This document shows, piece by piece, positions 54,957-63,225 of a DNA stretch of 64,000 bases; positions within the stretch are counted from its first letter, which is position 1; every line of letters begins with the position of its first letter. The position numbers and the translations under genes were made by a program. The DNA is from Roseofilum acuticapitatum BLCC-M154. Lineage in GTDB: Bacteria > Cyanobacteriota > Cyanobacteriia > Cyanobacteriales > Desertifilaceae. The notes under the pieces are model-generated. The model saw only the letters and a program-made list of their open reading frames with translations, was not told the origin of the DNA and made no database searches. The stretch is from positions 1 to 64,000 of the forward strand of contig NZ_JAQOSP010000042.1 in the NCBI RefSeq assembly GCF_030068475.1. Direction: 5' to 3'.

Positions 54957-55808
54957 ATGAGTATGAGCCGACGGAAAAAGCCAAAAATGCTCGTTGTAGA
55001 TGACGAACCGGATAATTTGGACTTGCTTTACCGAACCTTTCGGCGTGAATTTCAGGTCTCGAAAGCTGAAAGTGGAGCAGATGCGCTCAACGTTTTGGCC
55101 GCAGAAGGGGAAGTGGCAGTGATTATCTCTGATCAAAGAATGCCCCAAATGAAGGGTACAGAGTTCCTCAGTCAGACTGTAGAACAATATCCGAATACCA
55201 TGCGGATTATTCTGACTGGGTTTACGGATGTGGAAGACTTGGTGGAAGCGATTAATTCTGGCCAAGTCTATAAATATATTACGAAACCTTGGGACCCCAC
55301 AGAATTAAAGGCGGTAGTAGACCGAGCGACTCAAACCTATGAGCTGCTCAAACAGCGCACGGAGGAGTTGGAAGCTTGTCAAGCTCAAACCCTGCTGCTT
55401 TCGACTTTGGTGAAGTTAACCCAGGAGCCTCAAGAGCTAGAAACGGCTCTAGGGGCGATCGCCGAAGTCTTTGCCCAAGCGTTTGAAACCCAAGGCTGTA
55501 TCCTGCATCTGGTTCAGGATGGCGCATTAAGTTCCCCAGTGGGTCGTTATAGCAGTACCGATAACCCGATCGACTTAAGTACCGATGCCTCCACTCAAGA
55601 AGCCCTATCCTCGGCTACTCCCCAATACTCACAACTGGCAGATGGCCCGATCCAAGAACATCTGGCTATTCCTATTCTCTACCAGAAAAAACTCTTAGCA
55701 CTGCTTTCCCTACAGTGGACTCAAGCCTATAACCTGAGCGAGGAAGAACAAGCTTCTATTCATACCTCTGCCCAACTGGTAGGGTTACTGATTGCGGCTA
55801 TGGGTTAG
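54957..55808 (+). CDS. response regulator with GAF-like output domain
   Basis: A 283-residue soluble protein. A receiver domain (about 8-125) shows VVDDEPDN and the switch K in ITKPWDP. The phosphoacceptor site reads VAVIISDQRMPQMKG, the RpfG/HupR type where Asp is followed by QRMP. A coiled coil and a GAF-like domain (about 160-283; FETQGCILHLVQDG, HLAIPILYQKKLLALLSL) follow. There is no DNA-binding or enzymatic output. The ATG at 54957 is preferred over an in-frame TTG at 54936. Its partner kinase is not adjacent. Confidence 0.82.
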   Translation: MSMSRRKKPKMLVVDDEPDNLDLLYRTFRREFQVSKAESGADALNVLAAEGEVAVIISDQRMPQMKGTEFLSQTVEQYPNTMRIILTGFTDVEDLVEAINSGQVYKYITKPWDPTELKAVVDRATQTYELLKQRTEELEACQAQTLLLSTLVKLTQEPQELETALGAIAEVFAQAFETQGCILHLVQDGALSSPVGRYSSTDNPIDLSTDASTQEALSSATPQYSQLADGPIQEHLAIPILYQKKLLALLSLQWTQAYNLSEEEQASIHTSAQLVGLLIAAMG

Positions 55809-55859
55809 ATGGGGGAATGGGGGATAGAATCCTAACCTATTACCCATTACTTTAGAAGA

Positions 55860-56552
55860 ATGACTCAAAGTTCGGTTCAAGATATTTTTAATCGCATCGC
55901 TCCAGTTTACGATCGCCTGAACGACGGGTTCAGTTTCGGCCAACATCGCATTTGGAAACAGATGACGGTGCAATGGAGTGGCGCAAAACCCGGCTCAGTG
56001 GCGATCGATCTCTGCTGTGGCAGTGGGGATATCACCCGGTTATTAGCGCGGCAAGTGGGAGCCACCGGTAAGGTTTATGGAGTAGACTTTTCTGAGAAAT
56101 TGTTGGCGATCGCCCAAAACCACTATAACTGGACACCCATCCACTGGCTCAACGCCGATGTCCTCCATCTGCCCTTCCCCAACAACACCTTTAACGCTGC
56201 CACCATGGGCTATGGACTCCGCAACGTCTCCAGCATCCCCCAAGCCCTACAAGAACTCCATCGCATCCTCAAACCCGGCGCAACTGCCGCCATCCTCGAC
56301 TTCCATCGCCCCAGCCAACCCCTACTGCAACAGTTCCAAAACTGGTATCTCAATCAAGTCGTAGTTCCCTACGCCCAACAGCAAGGACTCACCGAAGAAT
56401 ACGCCTACATTATGCCCAGCCTCCAGCGCTTTCCCCTCGGCCCAGAACAAGTGAAGCTTGCCTATCAAGCCGGATTTGCTCATGCCGTTCATTATCCGAT
56501 CGCAGGCGGTATGATGGGAGTATTGGTCGCTACCAAATCTGTTGATTCCTAG
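55860..56552 (+). CDS. menG: 2-phytyl-1,4-naphthoquinone methyltransferase MenG
   Basis: MenG/UbiE family SAM methyltransferase, the final step of phylloquinone (photosystem I cofactor) synthesis in cyanobacteria. The 230-residue protein has the signature [10 protein letters not shown], the SAM loop [15 protein letters not shown] (near 45-60), [14 protein letters not shown] and [15 protein letters not shown]. Length is normal. DUF445 starts only 8 bp downstream, suggesting cotranscription. Confidence 0.93.
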   Translation: MTQSSVQDIFNRIAPVYDRLNDGFSFGQHRIWKQMTVQWSGAKPGSVAIDLCCGSGDITRLLARQVGATGKVYGVDFSEKLLAIAQNHYNWTPIHWLNADVLHLPFPNNTFNAATMGYGLRNVSSIPQALQELHRILKPGATAAILDFHRPSQPLLQQFQNWYLNQVVVPYAQQQGLTEEYAYIMPSLQRFPLGPEQVKLAYQAGFAHAVHYPIAGGMMGVLVATKSVDS

Positions 56553-56560
56553 TCCTAGCC

Positions 56561-57790
56561 TTGCGTTTCTTAGATCTTTGGATATACATCACCCCACCCA
56601 TTGCCGGTGGCATTATTGGCTATTTCACCAATGATTTAGCCATTAAAATGCTCTTTCGCCCCTATCGAGCCATTTATATCGGTAAACTGAAACTCCCCTT
56701 TACTCCCGGCTTAATTCCCAGCAACCAAGGACGGTTAGCCCAAAGAGTTGCCGATACCATCATGGGGTCGTTACTCACCCCCACAGAACTACAAAACCTA
56801 GCCCGTCGTTTACTCCAAACCGAACGCACCCAAGCCGCTATCCTCTGGTTACTCCAATTAGCCCTCAAGCAGCTCCAGGCAGACAAGGAACAAAAAACCA
56901 TTAAAATTCTAGCCGGTATCCTCAAAGATTTACTCGGCCAATCCCTACCGCGCTTAATTCGGGTGTTAGCTCGGCGAGACGATTTTCTCGAAGATCAGAT
57001 TAACCATATCTTCGATCGAGTGCTATTGGATTTCAGTCTAACCGAAGTTCAGGCGCGATCGCTCTGTGAATGGCTCTTTCATGTCGTCCTTCCCCCCAAC
57101 ACCATTCGCCAAGCCCTAATCGACTTCCTCACCGACTATAATATCCAAATCATTGACGAAGGCTTTCGGGAAAAAACTAGCGGCACATACTGGGTAGTCG
57201 CTAACATCCTAGGGCTAAAAAACTCTTTACATCGTCTCCGCAACTATTGTTTAGACGAGCGAGAAGAAGCTAACCAAAAAATTCAAGAACTTATCGATGC
57301 CTTAGCCCTCAAACGCAAAACCAAACAATGGCTACAAACCCTTTCCCTACAAAACTTACCCGTCCTCACCGTGCGACAACTGCGGAAAAACATCCGCCAG
57401 AGCGTCAGAATTTATTTACAAGAACGGGGCGCAGACCTCATTCAAGGTTTAGGCAACTCCATTAACTGGGAAAACATTGCTGCTCTGATTTTAAATCGGC
57501 TGCAAAATTCCCCTATCATGCAATCTTCCTTAGAAATTGTTAGCCAAGAACTCGCTCTCGTTCTAGACCGTTACTTAGAAAAAGATCTAGAAATTATTGT
57601 TGCCCAAATTATTCCCATCTTAGACATCGATCAAGTCATTATCGATCGCGTCAATGCCACCTCCCCCGCCAACTTAGAAATGGCAATCAATGGTATTGTC
57701 CGTAGTGAATTACAAGCCATTGTCAATCTAGGTGGCGTATTAGGAGTCATCGTTGGCTGTTTACAAGTCAGTTTCTTATTGTTAAAATAA
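56561..57790 (+). CDS. DUF445-family membrane protein
   Basis: A 409-residue protein. The N-terminal helix and [21 protein letters not shown], then [19 protein letters not shown], are the DUF445 (YheB-like) signature. A long helical middle and a hydrophobic C-terminal helix ([21 protein letters not shown]) follow, so both ends lie in the membrane. The start is TTG at 56561, eight bases after menG; no ATG precedes the conserved part. Function of the family is not established. Confidence 0.82.
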   Translation: MRFLDLWIYITPPIAGGIIGYFTNDLAIKMLFRPYRAIYIGKLKLPFTPGLIPSNQGRLAQRVADTIMGSLLTPTELQNLARRLLQTERTQAAILWLLQLALKQLQADKEQKTIKILAGILKDLLGQSLPRLIRVLARRDDFLEDQINHIFDRVLLDFSLTEVQARSLCEWLFHVVLPPNTIRQALIDFLTDYNIQIIDEGFREKTSGTYWVVANILGLKNSLHRLRNYCLDEREEANQKIQELIDALALKRKTKQWLQTLSLQNLPVLTVRQLRKNIRQSVRIYLQERGADLIQGLGNSINWENIAALILNRLQNSPIMQSSLEIVSQELALVLDRYLEKDLEIIVAQIIPILDIDQVIIDRVNATSPANLEMAINGIVRSELQAIVNLGGVLGVIVGCLQVSFLLLK

Positions 57791-57823
57791 GACATTAAAA
57801 ACTATTCTAATATCCCTTGACCT

Positions 57824-58222
57824 ATGCCAGAAACTAAACATTTTTTTATCTGTGGTTCAGCCCTCACCGGACAACCCGATCATCAAAACCTTCAAGGTGC
57901 AACCTTAGTTTGTACCACCCAAACCTTACCCCTCTATCGCCTTCATTCCGTTAACGATCTACATCCAGGGATTTATGAAGTCGAGCAAGGCGGAATTTCT
58001 ATTCCTGGAGAAGTATATGAACTCACCCTTGAGCAATATAATAATCTCATGGCCAATGAACCGCCAGGATTATATGAAGGGAAAATTAAACTTGAAGATG
58101 GATCAGAAGTTTCTGCCATGCTTTACCCTCAAGAATTGATTGAAAACAATCGCTGGCCAGATATTTCAGAATATGGCGGATGGGCAGCTTATAAACAGCA
58201 TCTGTTAGATCCGAGTGCCTAG
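57824..58222 (+). CDS. gamma-glutamylcyclotransferase-like protein
   Basis: A 132-residue protein with the GGCT/AIG2-like fold pattern: FICGSALTGQPDHQ at the start (the usual YGSL loop altered to CGSAL), LYRLHSVNDLHPGIYEV, GEVYELTLEQYNNL with the catalytic-type glutamate region, and EPPGLYEGKIKLEDG. It also resembles the C-terminal domain of allophanate hydrolase. Activity cannot be assigned. It ends shortly before a promoter-like region for rtcB. Confidence 0.7.
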   Translation: MPETKHFFICGSALTGQPDHQNLQGATLVCTTQTLPLYRLHSVNDLHPGIYEVEQGGISIPGEVYELTLEQYNNLMANEPPGLYEGKIKLEDGSEVSAMLYPQELIENNRWPDISEYGGWAAYKQHLLDPSA

Positions 58223-58225
58223 GAA

Positions 58226-58252
58226 TTGACAGATCCCTCCATATTGTATTAT
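58226..58252 (+). promoter_or_regulatory. candidate rtcB promoter
   Basis: TTGACA (58226-58231) and TATTAT (58247-58252) are 15 bp apart, slightly short of optimum, in the 85-bp gap before rtcB. No other hexamer pair in the gap fits better. Confidence 0.4.
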
Positions 58253-58307
58253 GCTGTAGTATAAAGCAGCTATCTGCTCGAATACTGGACATGAGAGGAT
58301 CATTCCC

Positions 58308-59489
58308 ATGCCTTATGAACATCTGCAATTTGCCCAAGCCAAACCCGTACTCTCTTGGGCAAATCACCCCCTAGCCCACGATGAAATCCGCATGGCAAAA
58401 AACGTGGCTTCCTTGCCCTTTGTCTTTAAGCATGTGGCCTTAATGCCCGATGTTCATTTTGGTAAAGGAGCCTTAGTTGGCTCCGTCATTGCCACCAAAG
58501 AAGCCATTATTCCCGCCGCCGTTGGTGTGGATATTGGCTGTGGTATGGCAGCCGTAAAAACCCCATTTATCGCCGATCAACTTGACGGAAAACTGAAAAA
58601 AATTCGCCAAGACATTGAAGCGGCAATTCCCGTCGGCTTCAATGACAATAAAGACATCGAAAAAACAGTCACCAACTGGCAAGGATGGCAAGACTTTAAG
58701 GATTTACATCAAGGCGTGCAAAACCTAGATGGAAAAGCCATCAAACAAATGGGATCTTTAGGCGGTGGAAACCATTTCATTGAAGTTTGCCTCGACACAG
58801 AAGATCGAGTTTGGCTCATGCTCCATTCCGGTTCTCGGCATATTGGCAATCGCTTGGCCCAAAATCATATTAATACAGCGAAGAATTTAGCCAAATTAAC
58901 CGAAACCTCCTTGCCTGACCCCGATTTATCCTATTTTGTCACTGGTACTCCCGAATTTACAGCCTATTGGCACGATCTACAATGGGCCCAACAATATGCT
59001 CGGTTTAATCGGGATGTCATGATGGCGCGCTTAAAGCGAATTATCGAAAAACACCTCACCGGAGGTAAACCTATGAAGCCTCTACTAGAGGTGAATTGCC
59101 ATCACAATTATGCCGAACAAGAAACCCATTTCGGTGAATCGGTTTATGTCACCCGCAAAGGTGCAGTCCGAGCGCAAGAAAATGACTATGGAATTATTCC
59201 GGGTTCCATGGGCGCTAAATCCTATATTGTCAAAGGGAAAGGCCATGTAGACAGTTATTGCTCCTGTTCCCATGGCGCAGGGCGATTAATGTCTAGAACT
59301 AAGGCGAAAAAATCCTATACTTTAGATGATTTGATTGCCCAAACCAAGGGAATTGAGTGCCGCAAAGATGCTGGAGTTTTAGATGAAATTCCAGGAGCCT
59401 ATAAACCCATTGAGGAAGTGATGAATAATCAATCGGATTTGGTGGAAGTGGTGGCTACACTTAAGCAAGTGGTTTGTGTGAAAGGGTAA
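58308..59489 (+). CDS. rtcB: RNA-splicing ligase RtcB
   Basis: A GTP- and Mn-dependent ligase joining 2',3'-cyclic phosphate or 3'-phosphate RNA ends to 5'-OH ends, for RNA repair. The 393-residue protein has the metal-site motifs GVDIGCGMAAV, GGGNHFIEV, HSGSRHIGN and CHHNYAE. The guanylylated histidine is in CSCSHGAGRLMSR. All catalytic motifs are intact; the length fits the shorter bacterial type. No rtcA or rtcR is nearby. A GAGAGGA ribosome site precedes the ATG. Confidence 0.95.
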   Translation: MPYEHLQFAQAKPVLSWANHPLAHDEIRMAKNVASLPFVFKHVALMPDVHFGKGALVGSVIATKEAIIPAAVGVDIGCGMAAVKTPFIADQLDGKLKKIRQDIEAAIPVGFNDNKDIEKTVTNWQGWQDFKDLHQGVQNLDGKAIKQMGSLGGGNHFIEVCLDTEDRVWLMLHSGSRHIGNRLAQNHINTAKNLAKLTETSLPDPDLSYFVTGTPEFTAYWHDLQWAQQYARFNRDVMMARLKRIIEKHLTGGKPMKPLLEVNCHHNYAEQETHFGESVYVTRKGAVRAQENDYGIIPGSMGAKSYIVKGKGHVDSYCSCSHGAGRLMSRTKAKKSYTLDDLIAQTKGIECRKDAGVLDEIPGAYKPIEEVMNNQSDLVEVVATLKQVVCVKG

Positions 59490-59548
59490 GGATTTGATAG
59501 GGGTGTGTTAATAGCACACCCCAAGCTATTAGCAATAACGAGGTAGCA

Positions 59549-60745
59549 ATGAAAGCGATAGACTTATTTTGTGGGTGTGGCGGATTATCAGTAGGACTTA
59601 AGATGGCAGGCTTTGAAGTCATCGCTGGATTGGATATAGAATCGAAATATCTTGCTACTTTTTCCCATAATTTTGGTCAATCCAAGGCTTTTGAAGCCGA
59701 TCTCTCTCAGGTAAAACCTCAAAATTTAATGGAAAAACTCAAACTTTCAGCCGGAGAGTTAGATCTTCTCGTTGGGGGGCCTCCTTGTCAAGGTTTTTCC
59801 AAAAATGTACCGAAAAAAAATCGCTCTTGCAACAATGCTAATAATCTTTTAGTTAAAACATTTCTTGAGTATTGTGAAGCCTTGAAACCGAGAATGATTT
59901 TAATGGAAAATGTTGCAGAAATGAAAAATAGCTTTAACCGGTCTTATTCTCAGGAAACTATACTGCGTCTTGAAAAACAGGGTTATACTCTTACTCCGGT
60001 TGTTTTAAATGCGGCTGACTATGGAGTACCTCAAAGACGACGAAGAGCCTTTTTTCTAGCCAATCGGGAAGGTATAAATTTTGAGATTCCCCCAGTAACA
60101 CATTATGCTCAAAAAAATTCTCAAGTTGTACAGTTTGAGTTGTTTTCTTATCCTGCTCACATCACAGTTTGGGAAGCAATAGGTGATTTACCCAGTCTCG
60201 ATCATGGTGCAGGAGAAATAGAATGTCCATATGCTTGTAAACCTTTTACAAAGTTTCAGAAGATGATAAGAAAAGAACAAACTGTTGTTCGTAATCACAT
60301 CTCTAGAGCTTTGAAGCCTTTACAGTATAAAAGATTAGCCTCTCTCAAGCCTGGACAAGGATTAAAAGATCTGCCAGTAGACCTACAAGTAAAAGGGGGA
60401 TATAGTGGAGCTTATGGGCGTTTAACCAAGGATATGATTGCGCCCACAATTACAAGATGGGTTTTTCATCCAGGATCGGGACGGTGGGGACACCCAATTG
60501 ATATTAGAACGCTAACAATTCGTGAAATTGCTAGGCTGCAAAGCTTCCCAGATGATTTCGAGTTTGTTGGCAGCTACAATGACCAAGCGGGTCAATTGGG
60601 TAATGCGGTTCCCCCTTTATTAACAAAGAAAATTGTTCAAAGTATGGTTTCCCAGCTTTCTCAGTCAAAATCAGACAGTAATTTGATGAAATCATCGAGG
60701 GAAAGTTTCTCTTCTTCAGAAGGAAAACAGAAAGTTATGGCATGA
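59549..60745 (+). CDS. DNA (cytosine-5-)-methyltransferase
   Basis: A 398-residue C5 methyltransferase. Motif I is DLFCGCGGLSVGL, motif IV GGPPCQGFS with nucleophile Cys80, motif VI MENV, motif VIII PQRRRRAF, a target-recognition region of about 190-300, motif IX (REIARLQSFPDDF) and motif X GNAVPP. All are present. The target sequence cannot be read from the protein. The last 30 residues after motif X are Ser/Lys-rich and are encoded by DNA that also encodes, on the other strand, the end of the restriction enzyme gene. Base composition is more AT-rich than the neighbours, which fits transfer. Confidence 0.93.
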   Translation: MKAIDLFCGCGGLSVGLKMAGFEVIAGLDIESKYLATFSHNFGQSKAFEADLSQVKPQNLMEKLKLSAGELDLLVGGPPCQGFSKNVPKKNRSCNNANNLLVKTFLEYCEALKPRMILMENVAEMKNSFNRSYSQETILRLEKQGYTLTPVVLNAADYGVPQRRRRAFFLANREGINFEIPPVTHYAQKNSQVVQFELFSYPAHITVWEAIGDLPSLDHGAGEIECPYACKPFTKFQKMIRKEQTVVRNHISRALKPLQYKRLASLKPGQGLKDLPVDLQVKGGYSGAYGRLTKDMIAPTITRWVFHPGSGRWGHPIDIRTLTIREIARLQSFPDDFEFVGSYNDQAGQLGNAVPPLLTKKIVQSMVSQLSQSKSDSNLMKSSRESFSSSEGKQKVMA

Positions 60746-61395
60746 GAGTCTCCTTGGTTTGGCCACCATGCTCTTTCGCCGCTAAAATGAAGCTGGTTTT
60801 CTCCGAGTCCATGCCACGCCCACCATTTTTTTTCCGTAGGAATATGGATACCATGAAGGGCAGGTAATTGCTCTTTTTTAACGTTTTTTTTAGGTTTTGA
60901 CCACTGCCATTGAAAATCTGAGACATTAAACAGTATCGGTGATTCTCTTGTGCAGAGTAATCGCTCAAAATAAGTGATTAACTGATTATCATGAATAATG
61001 ATTCGAGAATATCCAATTTCATTTAAGTTATAGAGATTGATACTTTCTAAAATATGTTGATTGCAAAATTCAATAATTGAATCACCAAGGTTTTGTAGTC
61101 CCTGTTCAGTTTTGTATGATTCTTTGATTAGGGTGGGCGCATCAGGCAGTTTTGCACGTTTCCAAGTGACGGGGGTTTTTTCCTTGGTTGACTTGATTTG
61201 CCAACCCCGTTGGTTAGTTGTAGAAATGACATCTACAAAATCATAAGTATTGAGGACATTGGCACTTCTAACATGGGCAAAAACAGATTCCATGACAGAA
61301 CCGGGTATGGTTGTCCTAGCAAAAGGAAGCCTGAGATATTTAGAGAGTAAGCTTTGAATTTTGTCTAACTGTTCAGGTGAAGAAAAGATACTCAT
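60661..61395 (-). CDS. putative type II restriction endonuclease
   Basis: A 244-residue protein convergent with the C5 methyltransferase, the two genes overlapping by 85 bp at their 3' ends. A likely PD-(D/E)xK-type active site can be proposed: Glu36 (VMES), Asp55 (DFVDVIS) and Q67-I-K69 (GWQIKSTK). The last motif has Gln in place of the usual acidic residue, as in some known enzymes. No enzyme family was recognised. The role rests on the pairing and the motif. Like its partner the gene is AT-rich, suggesting recent acquisition of the pair. Confidence 0.72.
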   Translation of the reverse strand: MSIFSSPEQLDKIQSLLSKYLRLPFARTTIPGSVMESVFAHVRSANVLNTYDFVDVISTTNQRGWQIKSTKEKTPVTWKRAKLPDAPTLIKESYKTEQGLQNLGDSIIEFCNQHILESINLYNLNEIGYSRIIIHDNQLITYFERLLCTRESPILFNVSDFQWQWSKPKKNVKKEQLPALHGIHIPTEKKWWAWHGLGENQLHFSGERAWWPNQGDSHAITFCFPSEEEKLSLDDFIKLLSDFD

Positions 61396-61480
61396 ATCGC
61401 CTCCCTGTCTTGGAAGAGATTTGAAGCTTTAATTTGAAGTGCGATCGCCATAATTTGTGTATATACAATTATTAGACAAT

Positions 61481-61942
61481 TTAAGAAAAATCGGCTGGTT
61501 TCTGTTCCTGTTGGAGATGATTGAATAAATAGAAAAATACCAGTAAATTTAATCCCAAAACAATTCCATGATTGGCTGAAGGATGGTGGATAAAATTCCA
61601 AGTTTCTACGGGTAAAGGTAATCCGGCTAATAGAGTCACTAGGAAATTTCCCCAGGATTTTCCATACCATAACCCTAGGGTCGCTGCTCCTAATCCTAGG
61701 GCATAAACACTAGCAATTTTGGCAATTAATTGCAGTCCTGAAACTTGATGATGGAGGAGAACATTGAGCATCCATTCAATGGTGCTGTATTCTCCATTAA
61801 CTAAATAGTCTTCTGACCACTGTACGATCGCCTCATAATTTCGCCAACTCCAAGCCGAGGCGATCGCTAAAACTCCCATCACCACTGCCAAAAAACCTTT
61901 ATACACAACTACCAATTTTAAGCCTAAAGAACGTTCTTCCAT
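61481..61942 (-). CDS. DUF2127-family membrane protein
   Basis: A 153-residue protein with three or four membrane helices: LKLVVVYKGFLAVVMGVLAIA (about 8-28), IAKIASVYALGLGAATLGLWY (about 74-95), a segment around WGNFLVTLLAGLPLP, and HGIVLGLNLLVFFYLFNHL (about 124-142). The sequence LKLVVVYKGF and the ETWNFIHHPS loop match DUF2127, a family of unknown function. Confidence 0.78.
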   Translation of the reverse strand: MEERSLGLKLVVVYKGFLAVVMGVLAIASAWSWRNYEAIVQWSEDYLVNGEYSTIEWMLNVLLHHQVSGLQLIAKIASVYALGLGAATLGLWYGKSWGNFLVTLLAGLPLPVETWNFIHHPSANHGIVLGLNLLVFFYLFNHLQQEQKPADFS

Positions 61943-62057
61943 TGCGATCGCCTATCTTTAACTCTCTCTACCGGGTGTACCTGACAAGGCTTAGACTTGT
62001 GCCAAAACTTTGAACCTCTGTAGAATACCCAACCCATTGTCCTATATTTATGGAGGA

Positions 62058-62354
62058 TTAGCTCCAATCCTCCTGTTGATTGCCTCCTCGTTTATAGACT
62101 AATCCTTGAGCATGAATGGCGCGGGTGCGTTCAAATAAGGCTTCTTCGCTCAAGTTCCACTGTTGCAAGGCGCGGTTTAAATCCTGTTGTAGCTCCCTTG
62201 CACCTGGAAAGCCTTGGTAACGAATTCTCAGACGCGCTAATTCCACTAAATGAAAATCTGTCGGTTCCCCAGCATGTCGAAGTAATTGATCCACAATCAG
62301 GCGATCGCGATCCTCACGGGGATGTTTTTGATCCTGTCCTGATTCCTGCTCCAT
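62058..62354 (-). CDS. DUF3288-family cyanobacterial protein
   Basis: A 98-residue soluble protein restricted, as far as known, to cyanobacteria and relatives. The signature DQKHPREDRDRLIVDQLL, then PTDFHLVELARLRIRYQGFP, is that of DUF3288. The C-terminus FERTRAIHAQGLVYK is also typical. It is compact, helical and of normal length. Function is unknown. Confidence 0.8.
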   Translation of the reverse strand: MEQESGQDQKHPREDRDRLIVDQLLRHAGEPTDFHLVELARLRIRYQGFPGARELQQDLNRALQQWNLSEEALFERTRAIHAQGLVYKRGGNQQEDWS

Positions 62355-62500
62355 AGTGCCCTATCTTCAATCCACATCTATCTGTAAAAGGGAGACAATC
62401 CTATCCCATTTCACCCATAATATGACTAAATATCACTCTTAACCAAGAGGTGGAGCCTAATGGCTCCTGATTGTTCAACACTCCCAAAGTCATTGAATTC

Positions 62501-63124
62501 ATGGTTGCTCTTAAATCCTTTCCCCAGCCCTCTCCTCGTCGCCAACCCCGTTTACATAACCCCAATCGTTCTAGGCTGCGGTTGGTTTCTTCCCAGCCTC
62601 AAGGAGCGAGAATAACTCCACCTTTGCCTAGGAAAACTGCTCCTGTACTGCCTTCACAGATCAGCCCCAAAGACCAACGACGGATGGTGAATAAGACCCC
62701 TTCAGTGCAGGGATTGACCCAATCAGGAACGGTAAAGCGCTTAGATCCCCAGCGTAACCGCTTACCTAAGAGTGTATTGGCTCTACAGGCGATCGAAAAA
62801 GTCATCTTTGCTTGTACCCTAGGTATAGGTGCAGCAACCATTGGTATTTATAGCCTAACCGTTCAAAGTCAACAAGAATGGATGGAAAAATATAATCATC
62901 TCCAAACCTTAAAACGTTATGAGCGTCAGCTAGTCACTGCCAGTGAAATCTTCAAAAACCGCATGGCCTCTCAAGCTGAAACCCCAGCAACCGGTTTAGT
63001 GCCTCAGAATCCAGAAACCACGATTTTTCTTGATCCGATTGAACAACGCCCACTTCCTGGGGTTTCTGAGTCTTTGCCCCATTTAGCTCCCAACCCTTTA
63101 TCTTCAAGACGTTTGGGATACTAA
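62501..63124 (+). CDS. FtsL-like bitopic protein upstream of ftsI
   Basis: A 207-residue protein. A basic, Pro/Arg-rich cytoplasmic part (1-96) precedes a single membrane helix (about 97-120; KVIFACTLGIGAATIGIYSL), then a short periplasmic coiled coil (about 121-155; WMEKYNHLQTLKRYERQLVT) and a Pro-rich tail. The topology and the position, 101 bp before ftsI on the same strand, match FtsL, whose sequence is too variable for easy recognition. The long N-terminus is unusual. An in-frame TTG at 62471 is a less likely start. Confidence 0.7.
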   Translation: MVALKSFPQPSPRRQPRLHNPNRSRLRLVSSQPQGARITPPLPRKTAPVLPSQISPKDQRRMVNKTPSVQGLTQSGTVKRLDPQRNRLPKSVLALQAIEKVIFACTLGIGAATIGIYSLTVQSQQEWMEKYNHLQTLKRYERQLVTASEIFKNRMASQAETPATGLVPQNPETTIFLDPIEQRPLPGVSESLPHLAPNPLSSRRLGY

Positions 63125-63225
63125 GTTCTAAGAGTGCATGTCTCATAATAGAGAGGGTAAGCAAAATTGACTGACCTTCTCTTTTTCCTCAACCCTATTC
63201 TTATTGTGTTTCTCTAGCAAGAATT

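Noticed and set aside
59549-60745. Methyltransferase as the HIP1-related CGATCG enzyme
   Set aside because: The target cannot be read from the protein, and the adjacent endonuclease gene argues for an ordinary restriction-modification pair rather than a solitary HIP1 methylase.
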